Of a stretch of DNA of 64,000 bases, positions 45,852 through 56,400 are shown one piece after another. The DNA is from Bacteroides helcogenes P 36-108 (lineage in GTDB: Bacteria; Bacteroidota; Bacteroidia; Bacteroidales; Bacteroidaceae). The notes beneath the pieces were generated by a model, which had not been told where the DNA came from, ran no database searches, and saw nothing but the letters and a program-made list of their open reading frames with translations. Where the stretch lies: NCBI RefSeq assembly GCF_000186225.1, contig NC_014933.1, positions 2,108,001 through 2,172,000 on the forward strand, in the 5' to 3' direction. The position numbers and the translations under genes were made by a program. How positions within the stretch are numbered: the first letter of the stretch is position 1; every line of letters begins with the position of its first letter.

Positions 45852-47229
45852 GTGGCAAAGATATGGAATTTTCCTTGCGCTTCTTTTTCCCGCTTATATA
45901 AATTATGATTATGAAAAGTGTGGTTAACAGTTCTGCAAGTGGAGTGGCAAGCCAGATTCCCGGATTTCCTAATACTAAGGGCAGTCCAAAGAAACATGCA
46001 GTTAATAGGATGAATCCACGCAGCAAGGTGATGAAGGTGGCATATTTTGCTCGTTCCACACTCTGAAAGAAACCGATGGAGATGATGTTGACTGCAAAAA
46101 ACACGAAACCGGAGGCGTACAGTGGCAGGCCTTTTACGGCTATGTCATACGCGGGATAGCTGCGGGATATGAACATGCCGACAATCTCCCGGCTGCACAG
46201 TGCGGTGACCGCTGCAAATATGACACCGCAGGCCAAAGCTGTCTTCAGTGCCAGCAGGTAAGTGTGGCGAACCCGCTGGCTTTCTTGTAAACCATGATTG
46301 TAACTGATGATGGGTTGTGCCGACTGGGCGATGGCATTATATACCATAAATATGATAGGGAAAAAATAACAGGCAATGCTGAAGGCAGCCACTCCATCTT
46401 CTTTCAGATAATGTATGAACACTCGGTTGCCTACAAACATCATGCACGCGATGGCTACTTCGCACAGAAAGGCAGACGAGCCCAGACGGCACATGTAGCC
46501 TATGTTGCGGAATGTCAGCAGCATACTCTTCAGGCTCAGTTTTACTGGATAGAAACGCAGTGCACACCGGTGGCGCATCAGGTAGAAGATAATCATCAAC
46601 GCTCCTACCGTAGTGCCTATGGCACTGGCCAATGCCGCGCCAAACATTCCCCAGCCAAAGGGGAAAATGAAAAGATAATCCAACAGAATGTTTAGTACGG
46701 CTGCAATAATATTGCACATCATGGCATAGTTGGGCGAACCGTCCAGACGTACGAAGAACATGCCCGAATTGAGTAATGCCGTGAATGCGGAGAAGGGTAC
46801 AAACCAGCGCATATATTCCACAGCTAATGGCATGAGACGTTCCGAACTGCCTAACAAAAGCACTACTTGCGGAGCAAAAAGGCAGAATATGACAGAAGTG
46901 CATACCAATAATAAAGAAGACACAGCTATTGACTGCGTGATATTGATACGCGCAGTTTTTATTTTATCGTGTGACAGATGTATGGATGCCACTACGGATG
47001 CACCTACACCGAACATCAGCCCGATGCCCGTAGAAAACAGCCACAATGGTGCTACGATGTTGACAGCCGCTAAAGCATCGCTTCCGATACCCTTCCCGAC
47101 GAAAATGCCGTCTGTAATGACGAATAGCGCCGAGAAAATCATTCCCATTACCGTGGGAAGCAATAATTTCCTGAATAATGTGACAACGTTTGTGTTTTTG
47201 AAGTCGATGCTGTCTCTCATCTTTTCCAT
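45814..47229 (-). CDS. MATE-family multidrug efflux transporter
   Basis: This 471-residue protein has 12 membrane helices and the MATE two-fold repeat (LLLPTVMGMIFSALFVITDGIFVG; internal LASAIGTTVGALMIIFYLM). I chose the ATG at 47229 (MEKMRDSIDF), since the frame upstream to 47313 lacks family similarity. It exports cationic drugs or dyes in exchange for Na+ or H+. It leads a two-gene unit with the Crp/Fnr-type regulator. Confidence 0.92.
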   Translation of the reverse strand: MEKMRDSIDFKNTNVVTLFRKLLLPTVMGMIFSALFVITDGIFVGKGIGSDALAAVNIVAPLWLFSTGIGLMFGVGASVVASIHLSHDKIKTARINITQSIAVSSLLLVCTSVIFCLFAPQVVLLLGSSERLMPLAVEYMRWFVPFSAFTALLNSGMFFVRLDGSPNYAMMCNIIAAVLNILLDYLFIFPFGWGMFGAALASAIGTTVGALMIIFYLMRHRCALRFYPVKLSLKSMLLTFRNIGYMCRLGSSAFLCEVAIACMMFVGNRVFIHYLKEDGVAAFSIACYFFPIIFMVYNAIAQSAQPIISYNHGLQESQRVRHTYLLALKTALACGVIFAAVTALCSREIVGMFISRSYPAYDIAVKGLPLYASGFVFFAVNIISIGFFQSVERAKYATFITLLRGFILLTACFFGLPLVLGNPGIWLATPLAELLTTLFIIIIYISGKKKRKENSISLPHGNNDQEILQKI

Positions 47230-47492
47230 AATCTTTTCTTTAGTTGCTAATTTGGTAAATGCTAATATCTCTTTGATGTATAACCGGATGATGCCTGGTG
47301 GCTGACGGATCATACCTTTTTAGCTGGGGCTATATACCTCTTCTGTATGCTAATAGAAAGTCTATTAATATAATCTCAACCGTCGAGGCATTTCGGCTCA
47401 TCTTTATAGTCAGCCATATTCTCTGCAGATTAATCTTGTCTGTCTCTTGTAGGTACTTCCGGGAATCGTACTTTTATCATCTTTTCAGTCGA

Positions 47493-47500
47493 CAAAAGTA
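47493..47500 (-). promoter_or_regulatory. Possible -7 box for the MATE-Crp unit
   Basis: The minus strand reads TACTTTTG, a perfect TAnnTTTG, but a TTTG is found only 26 bases upstream. If used, the leader would be about 260 bases. The rest of the 47230-47572 gap shows nothing I can support. Confidence 0.35.
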
Positions 47501-47572
47501 CGACTTCCGGATTGGATAGAAATTAACAAATGGTAATTTCCGACAGGAAAAGTGGCTGTGATTCTGCCAAAC

Positions 47573-47589
47573 TGACAGACAAACTGTCA
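47573..47589. promoter_or_regulatory. Palindromic site upstream of dnaK, shared with clpB
   Basis: TGACAGACAAACTGTCA is a perfect 6+6 inverted repeat with a 5-base spacer. It matches the clpB site at 14 of 17 positions and is centred about 42 bases upstream of the -24 element. Confidence 0.5.
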
Positions 47590-47621
47590 TAAACAAAGAT
47601 TGGCAACTGCTCAGGGCAATT

Positions 47622-47637
47622 TGGCATAAGGTTTGTT
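47622..47637 (+). promoter_or_regulatory. Sigma-54-like promoter of dnaK
   Basis: TGGCATAAGGTTTGTT has the -24 TGGCA and the -12 TTG at the correct spacing, with T instead of C after the -12 G. The predicted start near 47648 leaves a leader of about 58 bases. No standard TAnnTTTG box is evident. Confidence 0.45.
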
Positions 47638-47705
47638 TTTTTATAGGCGTCTGCTTGTGAGGTGGACACGGAAATAGAATAATAACAAATAAAATAATAA
47701 CGATC

Positions 47706-49625
47706 ATGGGAAAAATTATTGGTATTGATTTAGGAACTACGAATTCTTGTGTTGCCGTATTCGAAGGCAACGAACCCGTAGTAATTGCAAACAGTGAGGG
47801 TAAACGCACTACTCCCTCCGTAGTGGCATTTGTTGACGGTGGTGAGCGTAAAATCGGTGATCCTGCCAAACGTCAGGCAATCACGAACCCTACCCGCACG
47901 GTATCTTCTATCAAACGTCTTATGGGCGAAAACTGGGATCAAGTGCAGAAAGAAGTGTCACGCATGCCTTACAAAGTAGTGAAAGGTGACAACAATACTC
48001 CGCGTGTGGATATCGACGGACGTCTTTATACTCCGCAGGAAATCTCTGCAATGATTCTGCAGAAAATGAAGAAGACTGCCGAAGACTATTTGGGTCAGGA
48101 AGTAACGGAAGCTGTGATTACTGTTCCGGCTTACTTTTCCGATTCTCAGCGGCAGGCAACCAAAGAAGCTGGCCAGATTGCAGGTCTTGAAGTAAAACGT
48201 ATTGTGAACGAGCCGACTGCCGCTGCCCTTGCATACGGTATCGATAAGGCTCATAAAGATATGAAAGTTGCTGTATTCGACCTTGGTGGTGGTACGTTCG
48301 ATATCTCTATCCTCGAATTCGGTGGCGGTGTATTCGAAGTGTTATCAACCAATGGTGATACTCACTTGGGTGGTGACGATTTCGATCAAGTAATCATCGA
48401 CTGGCTGGTTCAGGAATTCAAGAATGATGAAGGCGCTGATCTTACACAGGATCCGATGGCTATGCAGCGTTTGAAAGAAGCTGCCGAAAAGGCTAAGATT
48501 GAGTTGTCCTCTTCTACCACTACGGAAATTAACTTGCCGTACATCATGCCGGTGGGTGGCGTGCCCAAGCATCTGGTAAAGACCTTGACTCGTGCCAAAT
48601 TTGAGGCTTTGTCTCATAATCTGATTCAGGCTTGTCTTGAACCATGCAAGAAGGCTATGAGCGATGCAGGTCTGGGCAATTCGGATATTGATGAAGTAAT
48701 CCTTGTGGGTGGTTCTTCACGTATCCCTGCCGTACAGAAGTTGGTGGAAGACTTCTTTGGCAAAGTTCCTTCTAAGGGTGTAAATCCCGATGAAGTAGTA
48801 GCTGTGGGTGCTGCTGTGCAAGGTGCAGTCTTGACGGATGAAATCAAGGGCGTGGTACTGTTGGATGTTACTCCCCTGTCAATGGGTATCGAAACCATGG
48901 GTGGGGTAATGACTAAGTTGATTGATGCCAATACGACAATTCCTTGTAAGAAGAGTGAAGTCTTCTCCACTGCTGCAGACAATCAGACGGAGGTTACTAT
49001 TCACGTATTGCAAGGTGAACGTCCGATGGCTGCGCAGAATAAGTCAATCGGCCAGTTTAACTTGACAGGTATTGCTCCGGCACGTCGTGGAGTTCCTCAG
49101 ATTGAAGTGACATTCGACATTGATGCCAACGGTATTCTGAAGGTATCTGCCAAAGATAAGGCTACCGGTAAGGAACAAGCTATCCGTATTGAGGCTTCCA
49201 GTGGTTTGAGCAAAGAAGAAATCGAGAAGATGAAGGCAGAAGCCGAAGCCAATGCCGAAGCAGATAAAAAAGAACGTGAGAAAATTGACAAGCTGAATCA
49301 GGCTGACTCTATGATCTTCACTACTGAAAATCAGTTGAAAGAGTTGGGAGACAAATTGCCGGCTGACAAGAAGGCTCCGATTGAAGCTGCTTTGCAAAAA
49401 CTGAAAGATGCTCACAAAGCCCAGGATTTGGCAGCTATTGACACTGCCATGGCAGAGTTGAATACGGCTTTCCAAGCTGCCAGTGCTGAAATGTATGCTC
49501 AAAGCGGTGCACAAGGTGGTGCACAGACCGGTCCGGATATGAATGGCGGACAGCAAGGCGGTGCGCAGGATAATGGCAAGCACGGAGATAATGTGCAGGA
49601 TGCAGATTTCGAGGAAGTTAAATGA
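47706..49625 (+). CDS. dnaK: Molecular chaperone DnaK (Hsp70)
   Basis: This 639-residue Hsp70 has the nucleotide-binding domain ([41 protein letters not shown]), the substrate-binding domain (about 390-500) and an alpha-helical lid. It ends in a Gly/Gln-rich linker and an acidic terminal DADFEEVK. No grpE or dnaJ is adjacent, so the DnaK system is dispersed. Confidence 0.98.
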   Translation: MGKIIGIDLGTTNSCVAVFEGNEPVVIANSEGKRTTPSVVAFVDGGERKIGDPAKRQAITNPTRTVSSIKRLMGENWDQVQKEVSRMPYKVVKGDNNTPRVDIDGRLYTPQEISAMILQKMKKTAEDYLGQEVTEAVITVPAYFSDSQRQATKEAGQIAGLEVKRIVNEPTAAALAYGIDKAHKDMKVAVFDLGGGTFDISILEFGGGVFEVLSTNGDTHLGGDDFDQVIIDWLVQEFKNDEGADLTQDPMAMQRLKEAAEKAKIELSSSTTTEINLPYIMPVGGVPKHLVKTLTRAKFEALSHNLIQACLEPCKKAMSDAGLGNSDIDEVILVGGSSRIPAVQKLVEDFFGKVPSKGVNPDEVVAVGAAVQGAVLTDEIKGVVLLDVTPLSMGIETMGGVMTKLIDANTTIPCKKSEVFSTAADNQTEVTIHVLQGERPMAAQNKSIGQFNLTGIAPARRGVPQIEVTFDIDANGILKVSAKDKATGKEQAIRIEASSGLSKEEIEKMKAEAEANAEADKKEREKIDKLNQADSMIFTTENQLKELGDKLPADKKAPIEAALQKLKDAHKAQDLAAIDTAMAELNTAFQAASAEMYAQSGAQGGAQTGPDMNGGQQGGAQDNGKHGDNVQDADFEEVK

Positions 49626-49656
49626 TTCCGATAAGGATACAGATAATAAACAATAA

Positions 49657-49693
49657 GCAAAAGCGTGCAGCTCAATGAGTTGCACGCTTTTTG
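49657..49693 (+). terminator. Terminator after dnaK
   Basis: GCAAAAGCGTGCA pairs with TGCACGCTTTTTGC, extended by GCTCA/TGAGT, with a terminal T run. Confidence 0.9.
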
Positions 49694-49747
49694 CGTTTAT
49701 GGGATTCATGGTTGCTATGTGTTTTCTATGGGCTTTTTTATCTCTTA

Positions 49748-49769
49748 TTTGCGACATGTTTGCGACACG
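49748..49769. repeat. Tandem 11-base repeat upstream of integrase-linked gene
   Basis: TTTGCGACATG is followed directly by TTTGCGACACG. Its position just outside the first gene of an integrative-element remnant suggests a recombinase or accessory-protein binding site. Confidence 0.5.
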
Positions 49770-49828
49770 TCTTATTTGGCGATAAGGTACAACTTAGATT
49801 GATATAAACCATTTAAAACGAGAAGAAT

Positions 49829-50374
49829 ATGCCAAGAGGAAATTACACCATTCAAAGAAGTTGCGAGGAGTGTGGTAAAATCTTTACTCCTCCCACATTA
49901 GTGTCGAAGTATTGTTGCCCTGCTTGTTCCAAGAGAGTATATAAGAAAAGACAAATCGCAAAAGAGAAAGAAGCGATACGCCAAGCACTGATTAGACGAA
50001 TGCCATCCAGCAAGGGGTATCTAACCGTAAAAGAGGCTATGCTGATTTACGGAATTAGTAAAGACGTTCTTTATCGTATGATACGGCAAGGCTTGATACC
50101 GTCATACAATTTTGGTCGACGTCTAACACGTCTTAGCCGGCAATATATGGATGAACACTTCAAAACAAAGGCAGGGAGTAGAAAGAGAAAAAAGGAAGCA
50201 TTGTCCTTTGAACCCAAAGATTGTTACACCATCGGAGAGATCGCAAAGAAGTTCCATATCAATGACAGCAGTGTATTTAAGCACATACGCCGTCATTCTA
50301 TTCCTACACGTCAAATCGGTAACTATGTTTATGTTCCCAAATCTGAAATTGATAAATTATATAAGTCGTTATGA
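49829..50374 (+). CDS. Zinc-finger/double HTH protein of an integrative element
   Basis: This 181-residue protein has an N-terminal four-Cys zinc-binding motif (SCEECGKIF, then YCCPACS). Two MerR/excisionase-type HTH units follow: LTVKEAMLIYGISKDVLYRMI (about 65-115) and YTIGEIAKKFHINDSSVFKHI (about 135-180). Such proteins sit next to tyrosine recombinases in Bacteroides elements. Its last 4 bases overlap the start of the integrase remnant. The gene itself looks intact. Confidence 0.8.
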   Translation: MPRGNYTIQRSCEECGKIFTPPTLVSKYCCPACSKRVYKKRQIAKEKEAIRQALIRRMPSSKGYLTVKEAMLIYGISKDVLYRMIRQGLIPSYNFGRRLTRLSRQYMDEHFKTKAGSRKRKKEALSFEPKDCYTIGEIAKKFHINDSSVFKHIRRHSIPTRQIGNYVYVPKSEIDKLYKSL

Positions 50375-50859
50375 AGAAAGCATTGCCTAATACCAAAGTG
50401 ACCGTCAAGCTCAGAAGGTCAAATTATAAAGAAGAGTGGTATCTGATTATAGAATCATACCCAGTTTATAAGCGAGGTTCTAAACGGGCAAGTCGTGTGG
50501 TGGAATCCATTAACCGAACTATATCTACACCTGTTTGGGACAAGTCGTCCATTGCACGTATTTTGCCGGATGGAACATTCAACTATAAGCCTAAGTGCGA
50601 TTTGAATGGAATTATCCAATGCCGTTCAACGATAGACCAAGAGGCTTGTATCTATGCCGACAATGTGCGGAAGTTACGGCAGCATGAATACGATAGTGCC
50701 ATCCTCTATACTGATAAGGAAAATGAAATCGCTGCACAGAATGAGCGAAGCGAACAGGACTTTATCAAGTATTTCAATAGTATTATAAGCACACGTCATC
50801 CCAATAGTTCCGATGCCCATGATTTCCAATTCACGCTTATAATCCCCAGCACTGCCTGA
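50371..50859 (+). pseudogene. Truncated tyrosine recombinase (integrase)
   Basis: About 148 residues of the integrase N-terminus remain: the arm-DNA-binding domain (TVKLRRSNYKEEWYLIIESY) and the start of the SAM-like core-binding domain (SEQDFIKYFNSIISTRHPNSSD). Homology ends near 50810, where antisense transposase sequence begins, and the last 14 codons are unrelated. The catalytic domain with its Arg/His/Tyr residues is absent, so the gene is dead. Confidence 0.82.
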
Positions 50860-51095
50860 TCAGAAGTAACCGATCCAAGGTGTCTTATGATCGGACTTGG
50901 GGATATAGGAGGGGCGATGGCTTTCCTTCTATCTGTGAGATGCTTGCTGATGATAGAACCGTTGAATGCAAACCAGTCGAATGTTTCATTCTCGAAAAGG
51001 TTACGGTATGTCTGTTCCGAAAAACATCCATGCCTGCCCAATTGGAGGAAGTTTATACGAACCGGTATAGCCATGAATAATTTCATAGTATCCAT
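50806..51095 (-). pseudogene. Decayed DDE transposase fragment
   Basis: Read on the minus strand, the fragment starts with NFLQLGRHGCFSEQTYRNLF and NETFDWFAFNGSIISKHLT. It then shifts frame near 50910 and continues PSYIPKSDHKTPWIGYF, a TGA where Trp is expected, then SGSAGDYKRELEIMGIGTI. This is the N-terminal part of a Bacteroides IS transposase. One frameshift, one stop and loss of the 3' part show that it is inactive. It abuts the truncated integrase. Confidence 0.75.
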
Positions 51096-51211
51096 GAAAG
51101 TTTTTTCAGAAGATTTGCCTATATTTACGACAGATTTATTATATTACCATATCTTTAACCTTATACATGGTACATTTAATTTAACCGTTAACGCTGAAAA
51201 ATACTAGAGAG

Positions 51212-51763
51212 ATGGAAAATAACGCCAAGCAGATTGAATTAAAGTTTTCGAGGTTTTTTACTGTGAATTTTCCTAAAGTAAAGAACTTTGCTCAAATGCT
51301 GCTTAAATCTGAAAGTGATGCAGAAGATGTGGCTCAAGATGTTTTCTGTAAGCTTTGGATGCAGCCGGAATTATGGCTGGATAATGATAAAGAACTAGAC
51401 AATTACATTTTCATAATGACTAGAAATATAGTTCTGAACATCTTTAAACATCGACAGGTAGAACAAGAATATCAGACGGAGATTAAAAAAACTTTTCTTT
51501 ATGAACTGACAGAAAAGGAAGAGATCTTGAATAGTGTATATTATAAGGAGATGCTATTGATTATTCAGTTGACACTGGAGAAGATGCCGAAGCGTCGTCG
51601 GTTGATATTCGAACTTAGTCGTTTTCGAGGATTAAGCCATAAAGAAATAGCTGATAAACTCGATGTTTCTATCCGAACAATAGAGCATCAAGTTTATTTG
51701 GCATTGATCGAATTAAAGAAGGTATTCCTCTTTTTTGTTTTTTTCTCTAATATTTTTAAGTAG
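51212..51763 (+). CDS. ECF sigma factor of the PUL (FecI-like)
   Basis: This 183-residue sigma-70 family protein has region 2 (SESDAEDVAQDVFCKLWMQPE) and region 4 (LEKMPKRRRLIFELSRFRGLS, then HKEIADKLDVSIRTIEHQVY). It belongs to the Bacteroides ECF group paired with FecR anti-sigma factors and STN-containing SusC proteins. All three are present downstream, but the FecR gene starts 547 bases later because an IS110 fragment lies between. The hydrophobic C-terminus (FLFFVFFSNIFK) is common in this group. Confidence 0.92.
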   Translation: MENNAKQIELKFSRFFTVNFPKVKNFAQMLLKSESDAEDVAQDVFCKLWMQPELWLDNDKELDNYIFIMTRNIVLNIFKHRQVEQEYQTEIKKTFLYELTEKEEILNSVYYKEMLLIIQLTLEKMPKRRRLIFELSRFRGLSHKEIADKLDVSIRTIEHQVYLALIELKKVFLFFVFFSNIFK

Positions 51764-51911
51764 TATGTACGTGGTAGTTGTATTTAGCACATAAAGTTCA
51801 AAAAGAAAGAAAAAGATTCATGAAACACCCATAAAAATAAATTTCGTCCAAGATCATGTAGATTGGTTGGTATTGCCTATCTTAGAATTATTCATCAAAA
51901 GCCAGAATGTT

Positions 51912-52199
51912 ATGAGTACAGTACCTTTCGAACAAATGATTCTCCGGGGTTGTGGAATAGATGTCCACAAGGACGTAGTCGTTGCCACGATAAGTGGTGA
52001 GGGTCTTAAAACTGAAACCCGCAGTTACAAGACTTTCAGTAGTTCTTTGACAGAATTAAAAGAATGGTTATTATCCAACGGTATCACCCATGTGGCGATG
52101 GAAAGCACCGGTGTTTACTGGAAACCGGTCTACAAGGTTCTTGAATGCTGCAAGTCCTTTAACTCGTGTATGATTTTTCTTAGCTTTGTAAAACAATAA
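51912..52199 (+). pseudogene. IS110-family transposase remnant
   Basis: The first 85 or so residues of an IS110 transposase remain: GCGIDVHKDVVVATISGEG (first catalytic Asp) and THVAMESTGVYWKPVYKVLE (catalytic Glu). Homology then stops and about ten unrelated codons precede a stop. Full-length members have 300-400 residues with a C-terminal Transposase_20 domain, absent here. The remnant lies between the ECF sigma and FecR genes. Confidence 0.82.
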
Positions 52200-52310
52200 A
52201 ATGCCAAAAGATAATAGCCAGGCGCATTTGTATCTCTGCAAGTGCTTTCTTTTGTTGTGTCCGAACTGTACAAATCAATTTATTAATAGTTAAAAACGGC
52301 TCTCTTTACG

Positions 52311-53321
52311 ATGGAGAGCACAATTTATTTACGTATGAAAGATTATATTCAACAACTCATAGAATTGTTCGGTCATAATAACTATTCAGCCGATACACAG
52401 CAGAAAATGCAGCAGTGGTTGGCTAATGAGGAGCATGTTGATGAAAAGGATGAGGCTCTTCGTGAGCTTTGGAAACAAGCAGGAGAACAGAAAGTGCCTG
52501 ATGGCATGCAACAATCAATACTACGAATGCGGCAAAATTTGGGAATGAAGTCTATCACTTCGCGTAGAAATTACCAGTTGCTCATGTGGAGAGCTGCAGC
52601 TATTTTCTTGTTAACTGTTTCATCCGTTTCTATTTATTTGATGTTGGAAAAGGACCGACCGGAAAAAGATTTGGTTGAATGCTATATACCGACAGCGGAA
52701 ATTCATGAACTTACATTACCGGATGGTACCCATGTCATGCTGAATTCGAAGAGTACACTACTATATCCAAAACAATTTACAGGAGAGACTAGAAGTGTAT
52801 ATTTGATTGGTGAGGCCAACTTTAAAGTGAAACCGGATAAGAAGCATCCTTTCATTGTAAAGGCCAATGATTATCAAGTTACTGCTTTAGGTACTGAATT
52901 TAATGTAAATGCTTATCCGGAAAATAGCGAACTGATGGCTACTTTGTTGGAAGGTAGTGTGAAAGTTGAATTCAATAACTTGCTGTCCAATATTATTTTA
53001 AAGCCTAATGAACAGTTGGTCTATGACAAATATACGAAAGCGCACAATCTGCGGATGCCTGAGATAGATGATGTGACGGCATGGCAACGTGGGGAATTGG
53101 TTTTTAGTAATATGCATCTGGAGGATATTTTTACAAATCTTGAACGTAAATTTCCTTATGCCTTTGTATATAGCCTTCATAGTCTGAAAAAGAATACATA
53201 TAGTTTCCGTTTCCCCAAACAGGCTAATCTGGAGGAAGTTATGAAGATTATATCGCAAGTTGTAGGAAATGTAAACTATGTTGTCAAGGGAAATAAGTGC
53301 TATGTAACTAGCAAAGAATAA
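52311..53321 (+). CDS. FecR-family anti-sigma factor
   Basis: This protein has 336 residues (328 if the second ATG at 52335 is used). It has a cytoplasmic sigma-binding N-terminal domain, one membrane helix (AAAIFLLTVSSVSIYLML, about 90-110), a periplasmic FecR domain (about 125-225: LTLPDGTHVMLNSKSTLLYP, VTALGTEFNVNAYPE) and a C-terminal DUF4974 domain (about 255-330). It should hold the ECF sigma factor until the STN domain of the SusC-like transporter signals substrate. Confidence 0.94.
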   Translation: MESTIYLRMKDYIQQLIELFGHNNYSADTQQKMQQWLANEEHVDEKDEALRELWKQAGEQKVPDGMQQSILRMRQNLGMKSITSRRNYQLLMWRAAAIFLLTVSSVSIYLMLEKDRPEKDLVECYIPTAEIHELTLPDGTHVMLNSKSTLLYPKQFTGETRSVYLIGEANFKVKPDKKHPFIVKANDYQVTALGTEFNVNAYPENSELMATLLEGSVKVEFNNLLSNIILKPNEQLVYDKYTKAHNLRMPEIDDVTAWQRGELVFSNMHLEDIFTNLERKFPYAFVYSLHSLKKNTYSFRFPKQANLEEVMKIISQVVGNVNYVVKGNKCYVTSKE

Positions 53322-53369
53322 ATATATTGTAGAACCTTTCTTAATTTAATACGTAATGCAAAAAAATAC

Positions 53370-53439
53370 CCGGAAGGAATGGCCGTTCCTTCCGGATATG
53401 AAATCAATCTCTTTTAATATTAGCGTAATATTGACGCTA
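53370..53439 (+). terminator. Two hairpins between FecR and SusC genes
   Basis: CCGGAAGGAA/TTCCTTCCGG (53370-53395) and TAGCGT/ACGCTA (53421-53439) lie in the gap before susC. Neither has a strong T run. They may end the sigma/anti-sigma transcript or act in the susC leader. Confidence 0.5.
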
Positions 53440-53483
53440 TTCTGAATACTCCTAGAATAATAACTAATTAACTAATACTAAAG

Positions 53484-56400
53484 ATGCTACAAATCTACGA
53501 AAAAATAGCAGAAAAAATAGCTCATAAGAGGGTTTTTCTCACTTTTTTAAGTCTTATTCTTATACAGACTTTCGCTTTGGCTCAGAATGATAGTAAAATA
53601 ACTATCCAGCAGAAGAATATCACTGTCATTGATGCCTTAAAGACTGTGGAAAAACAGTCTAAAATGTCTATAAATTATAGTGATTCCGAATTGAAAGGAA
53701 AAGTAATAGCCCAGTTAAACTTGCAGAACGCATCCCTCGAAACCGCACTTGATGCCATCTTAAAAGGGACAGGCTTTTCATTCCAGATTCAAGGTAACTA
53801 CATCATAATAACTGAAAAGAAGCCTGTAGTTACGAAAATCCTTAAAAATATCAAAGGAAAGGTTACCGATGAAAGCGGTGAACCGTTGATTGGAGTAAAT
53901 ATATCTGTGGATGGTAGTTCTACAGGTACGATTACCGATTTCGATGGTAACTTTACGATCAAGGCGGCAGAGAAATCTATTCTCAAAGTATCTTATATCG
54001 GATATGCTGCACAGATAATTCCTATTTCCAAGAAAGATTTCTATCCGGTTGTAATGAAGCAGGATACAGAAGTGCTCGATGAAGTTGTTGTAACGGCATT
54101 GGGTATCAAACGTGCAGAAAAGGCGTTGTCTTACAATGTACAACAAGTCAAGGGAGATGCTCTGACTACGGTAAAAGATGCTAACTTCGTAAACTCGCTG
54201 AACGGTAAGATAGCCGGAGTGAGTATTAACAAAAGTGCTAGTGGAGTTGGTGGTGCGACACGTGTTGTAATGCGTGGTGCAAAATCTATCGAAGGTGATA
54301 ACAATGCTTTGTATGTGGTGGACGGTATTCCTTTGTTCAATACCAATATGGGAAATACTGACAGTGGTATTATGGGTGAAGGTAAGGCCGGAACAGAAGG
54401 AATTGCCGACTTCAATCCCGAAGATATTGAAAGTCTTTCTGTTTTGAGTGGTCCTTCGGCTGCTGCGTTGTATGGTAGTAGTGCCGCTAACGGTGTAATT
54501 TTGATTACCACTAAAAAAGGAAAAGAAGGAAAACTTTCAGTGCAGTTCTCTTCTTCTTCAGAGTTCAGCAAAGCTTATATGACTCCTGAGTTTCAAAATA
54601 CGTATGGTAACAAAAAAGATATGTATGAAAGCTGGGGTGAGAAACTGTTGACTCCTACAAGTTATGATCCTAAGAAGGATTTCTTTAATACCGGAACAAA
54701 CTTTATTAATTCGGTTACGTTGACCACCGGTACGAAATCGAATCAGACTTTTGCTTCTGTTTCTTCTACCAATTCCAAAGGTATTGTGCCTAATAATGAA
54801 TATGAACGTTTGAATTTCACAATCCGTAATACGGCAACTTTCCTTAATGATAAATTACAACTAGATTTAGGTGCGTCGTATGTGAAACAGAAAGACAAGA
54901 ATATGGTATCGCAAGGACAATATTGGAATCCGGTGATGGCCGCCTATTTGTTCCCTCGTGGTGAAGACTTTGATGGAATTAAGTCATTCGAACATTTCGA
55001 TGAAAGCCGCCAACTTCCGGTCCAGTATTGGCCGGTGGCAGATCCGGTATATGCTTCACAGAACCCTTACTGGACTGCTTATCGCAATGTAGCTACGAAT
55101 GAAAAGAGTCGTTATATGTTCAACGTAGGGTTGACTTATAATATTACCGATTGGTTGAATGCGGCAGCCCGTTTCAGAATGGATGACACACATGTATTGT
55201 TTGAACGCAAGATTTACGCTTCATCTGACGATAAATTTGCGGAAGGAAAGAAAGGACTGTATGGATACAATAACTATGAAGACCGCCAGGAATATGCTGA
55301 CTTTATGTTGAACGTCAATAAGCATATAGCTGATTTCAGTATTGCTGCTAATGCGGGTTGGAACTATTCTAACTATTGGGCATTGGATAGAGGATACAAA
55401 GGCACATTATTAGGGGTTCCTAATAAATTTGCGGCTTCCAATATCGATCCGGCTAATGGCCGTATCTCAGAAAAGGGTGGTGATAGTCGTGTACGTAATC
55501 ATGCTGTTTTTGCCAATTTGGAACTCGGTTGGAAGAGCATGCTGTATTTGACGTTGACCGGACGTAATGACTGGAATTCACGTTTGGTGAATACCGATGA
55601 AGAATCTTTCTTCTATCCTTCTATCGGTTTGTCCGGAATTATTTCCGAGATGGTTAAACTGCCTGAATTTATTTCTTATTTGAAAGTTCGCGGTTCGTAT
55701 ACGGAAGTCGGTGCGCCTATATCCCGTTCGGGACTGACTCCAGGTACGGTAACTACCCCTATTGTGGGTGGTGCATTAGATCCTACCGGTATCTATCCGT
55801 TTACTGATTTCAAGGCAGAGCGTACAAAGTCATACGAATTTGGATTAAGTCTGAAGTTGTGGAATAAATTAAGTGCGGAGGTAACTTACTATCATTCTAA
55901 TACATACAATCAGACCTTCTTGGGTGATCTTCCCGAGTTTACCGGATACAAACAGATTTATTTGCAAGCCGGTAATGTAGAGAATCGTGGTTGGGAGGCT
56001 TCATTAAGCTATTCCGATCAATTTAAATGCGGACTGGGAATCTCTTCAACATTGACATTCTCTCGTAATATAAATGAGATTAAGGAGATGGTTGAGAACT
56101 ATCATACAGATTTGATGGATGAGCCGATTAATATTCCGGAGGTTTTGAAGGATGGTGGTCGTGTCATCTTGAAAGAAGGCGGAAGTATCCACGATATTTA
56201 TGCCAACACTTTCTTAAAGAAAGACCACTTGGGATATGTTGAGGTAAAGAGCGATGGAACCTTTGGAATGGAAAAGGGTGAACCCGTTTATTTGGGAAAA
56301 ACTTCTCCCGATTTCAATATGGGATGGAACAATATGTTGACATACAAAGGCTTTGGACTCGGATTCCAGATCAACGGACGTTTTGGTGGCGTGGTGACCT

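Noticed and set aside
49044..49757. 237-codon open frame antisense to the 3' part of dnaK
   Set aside because: Long antisense frames are common in dnaK because of its codon pattern; there is no independent support.
50880..51207. Two plus-strand frames following the integrase remnant
   Set aside because: The minus strand of this interval encodes recognisable transposase residues, so the plus frames are shadows of a pseudogene.
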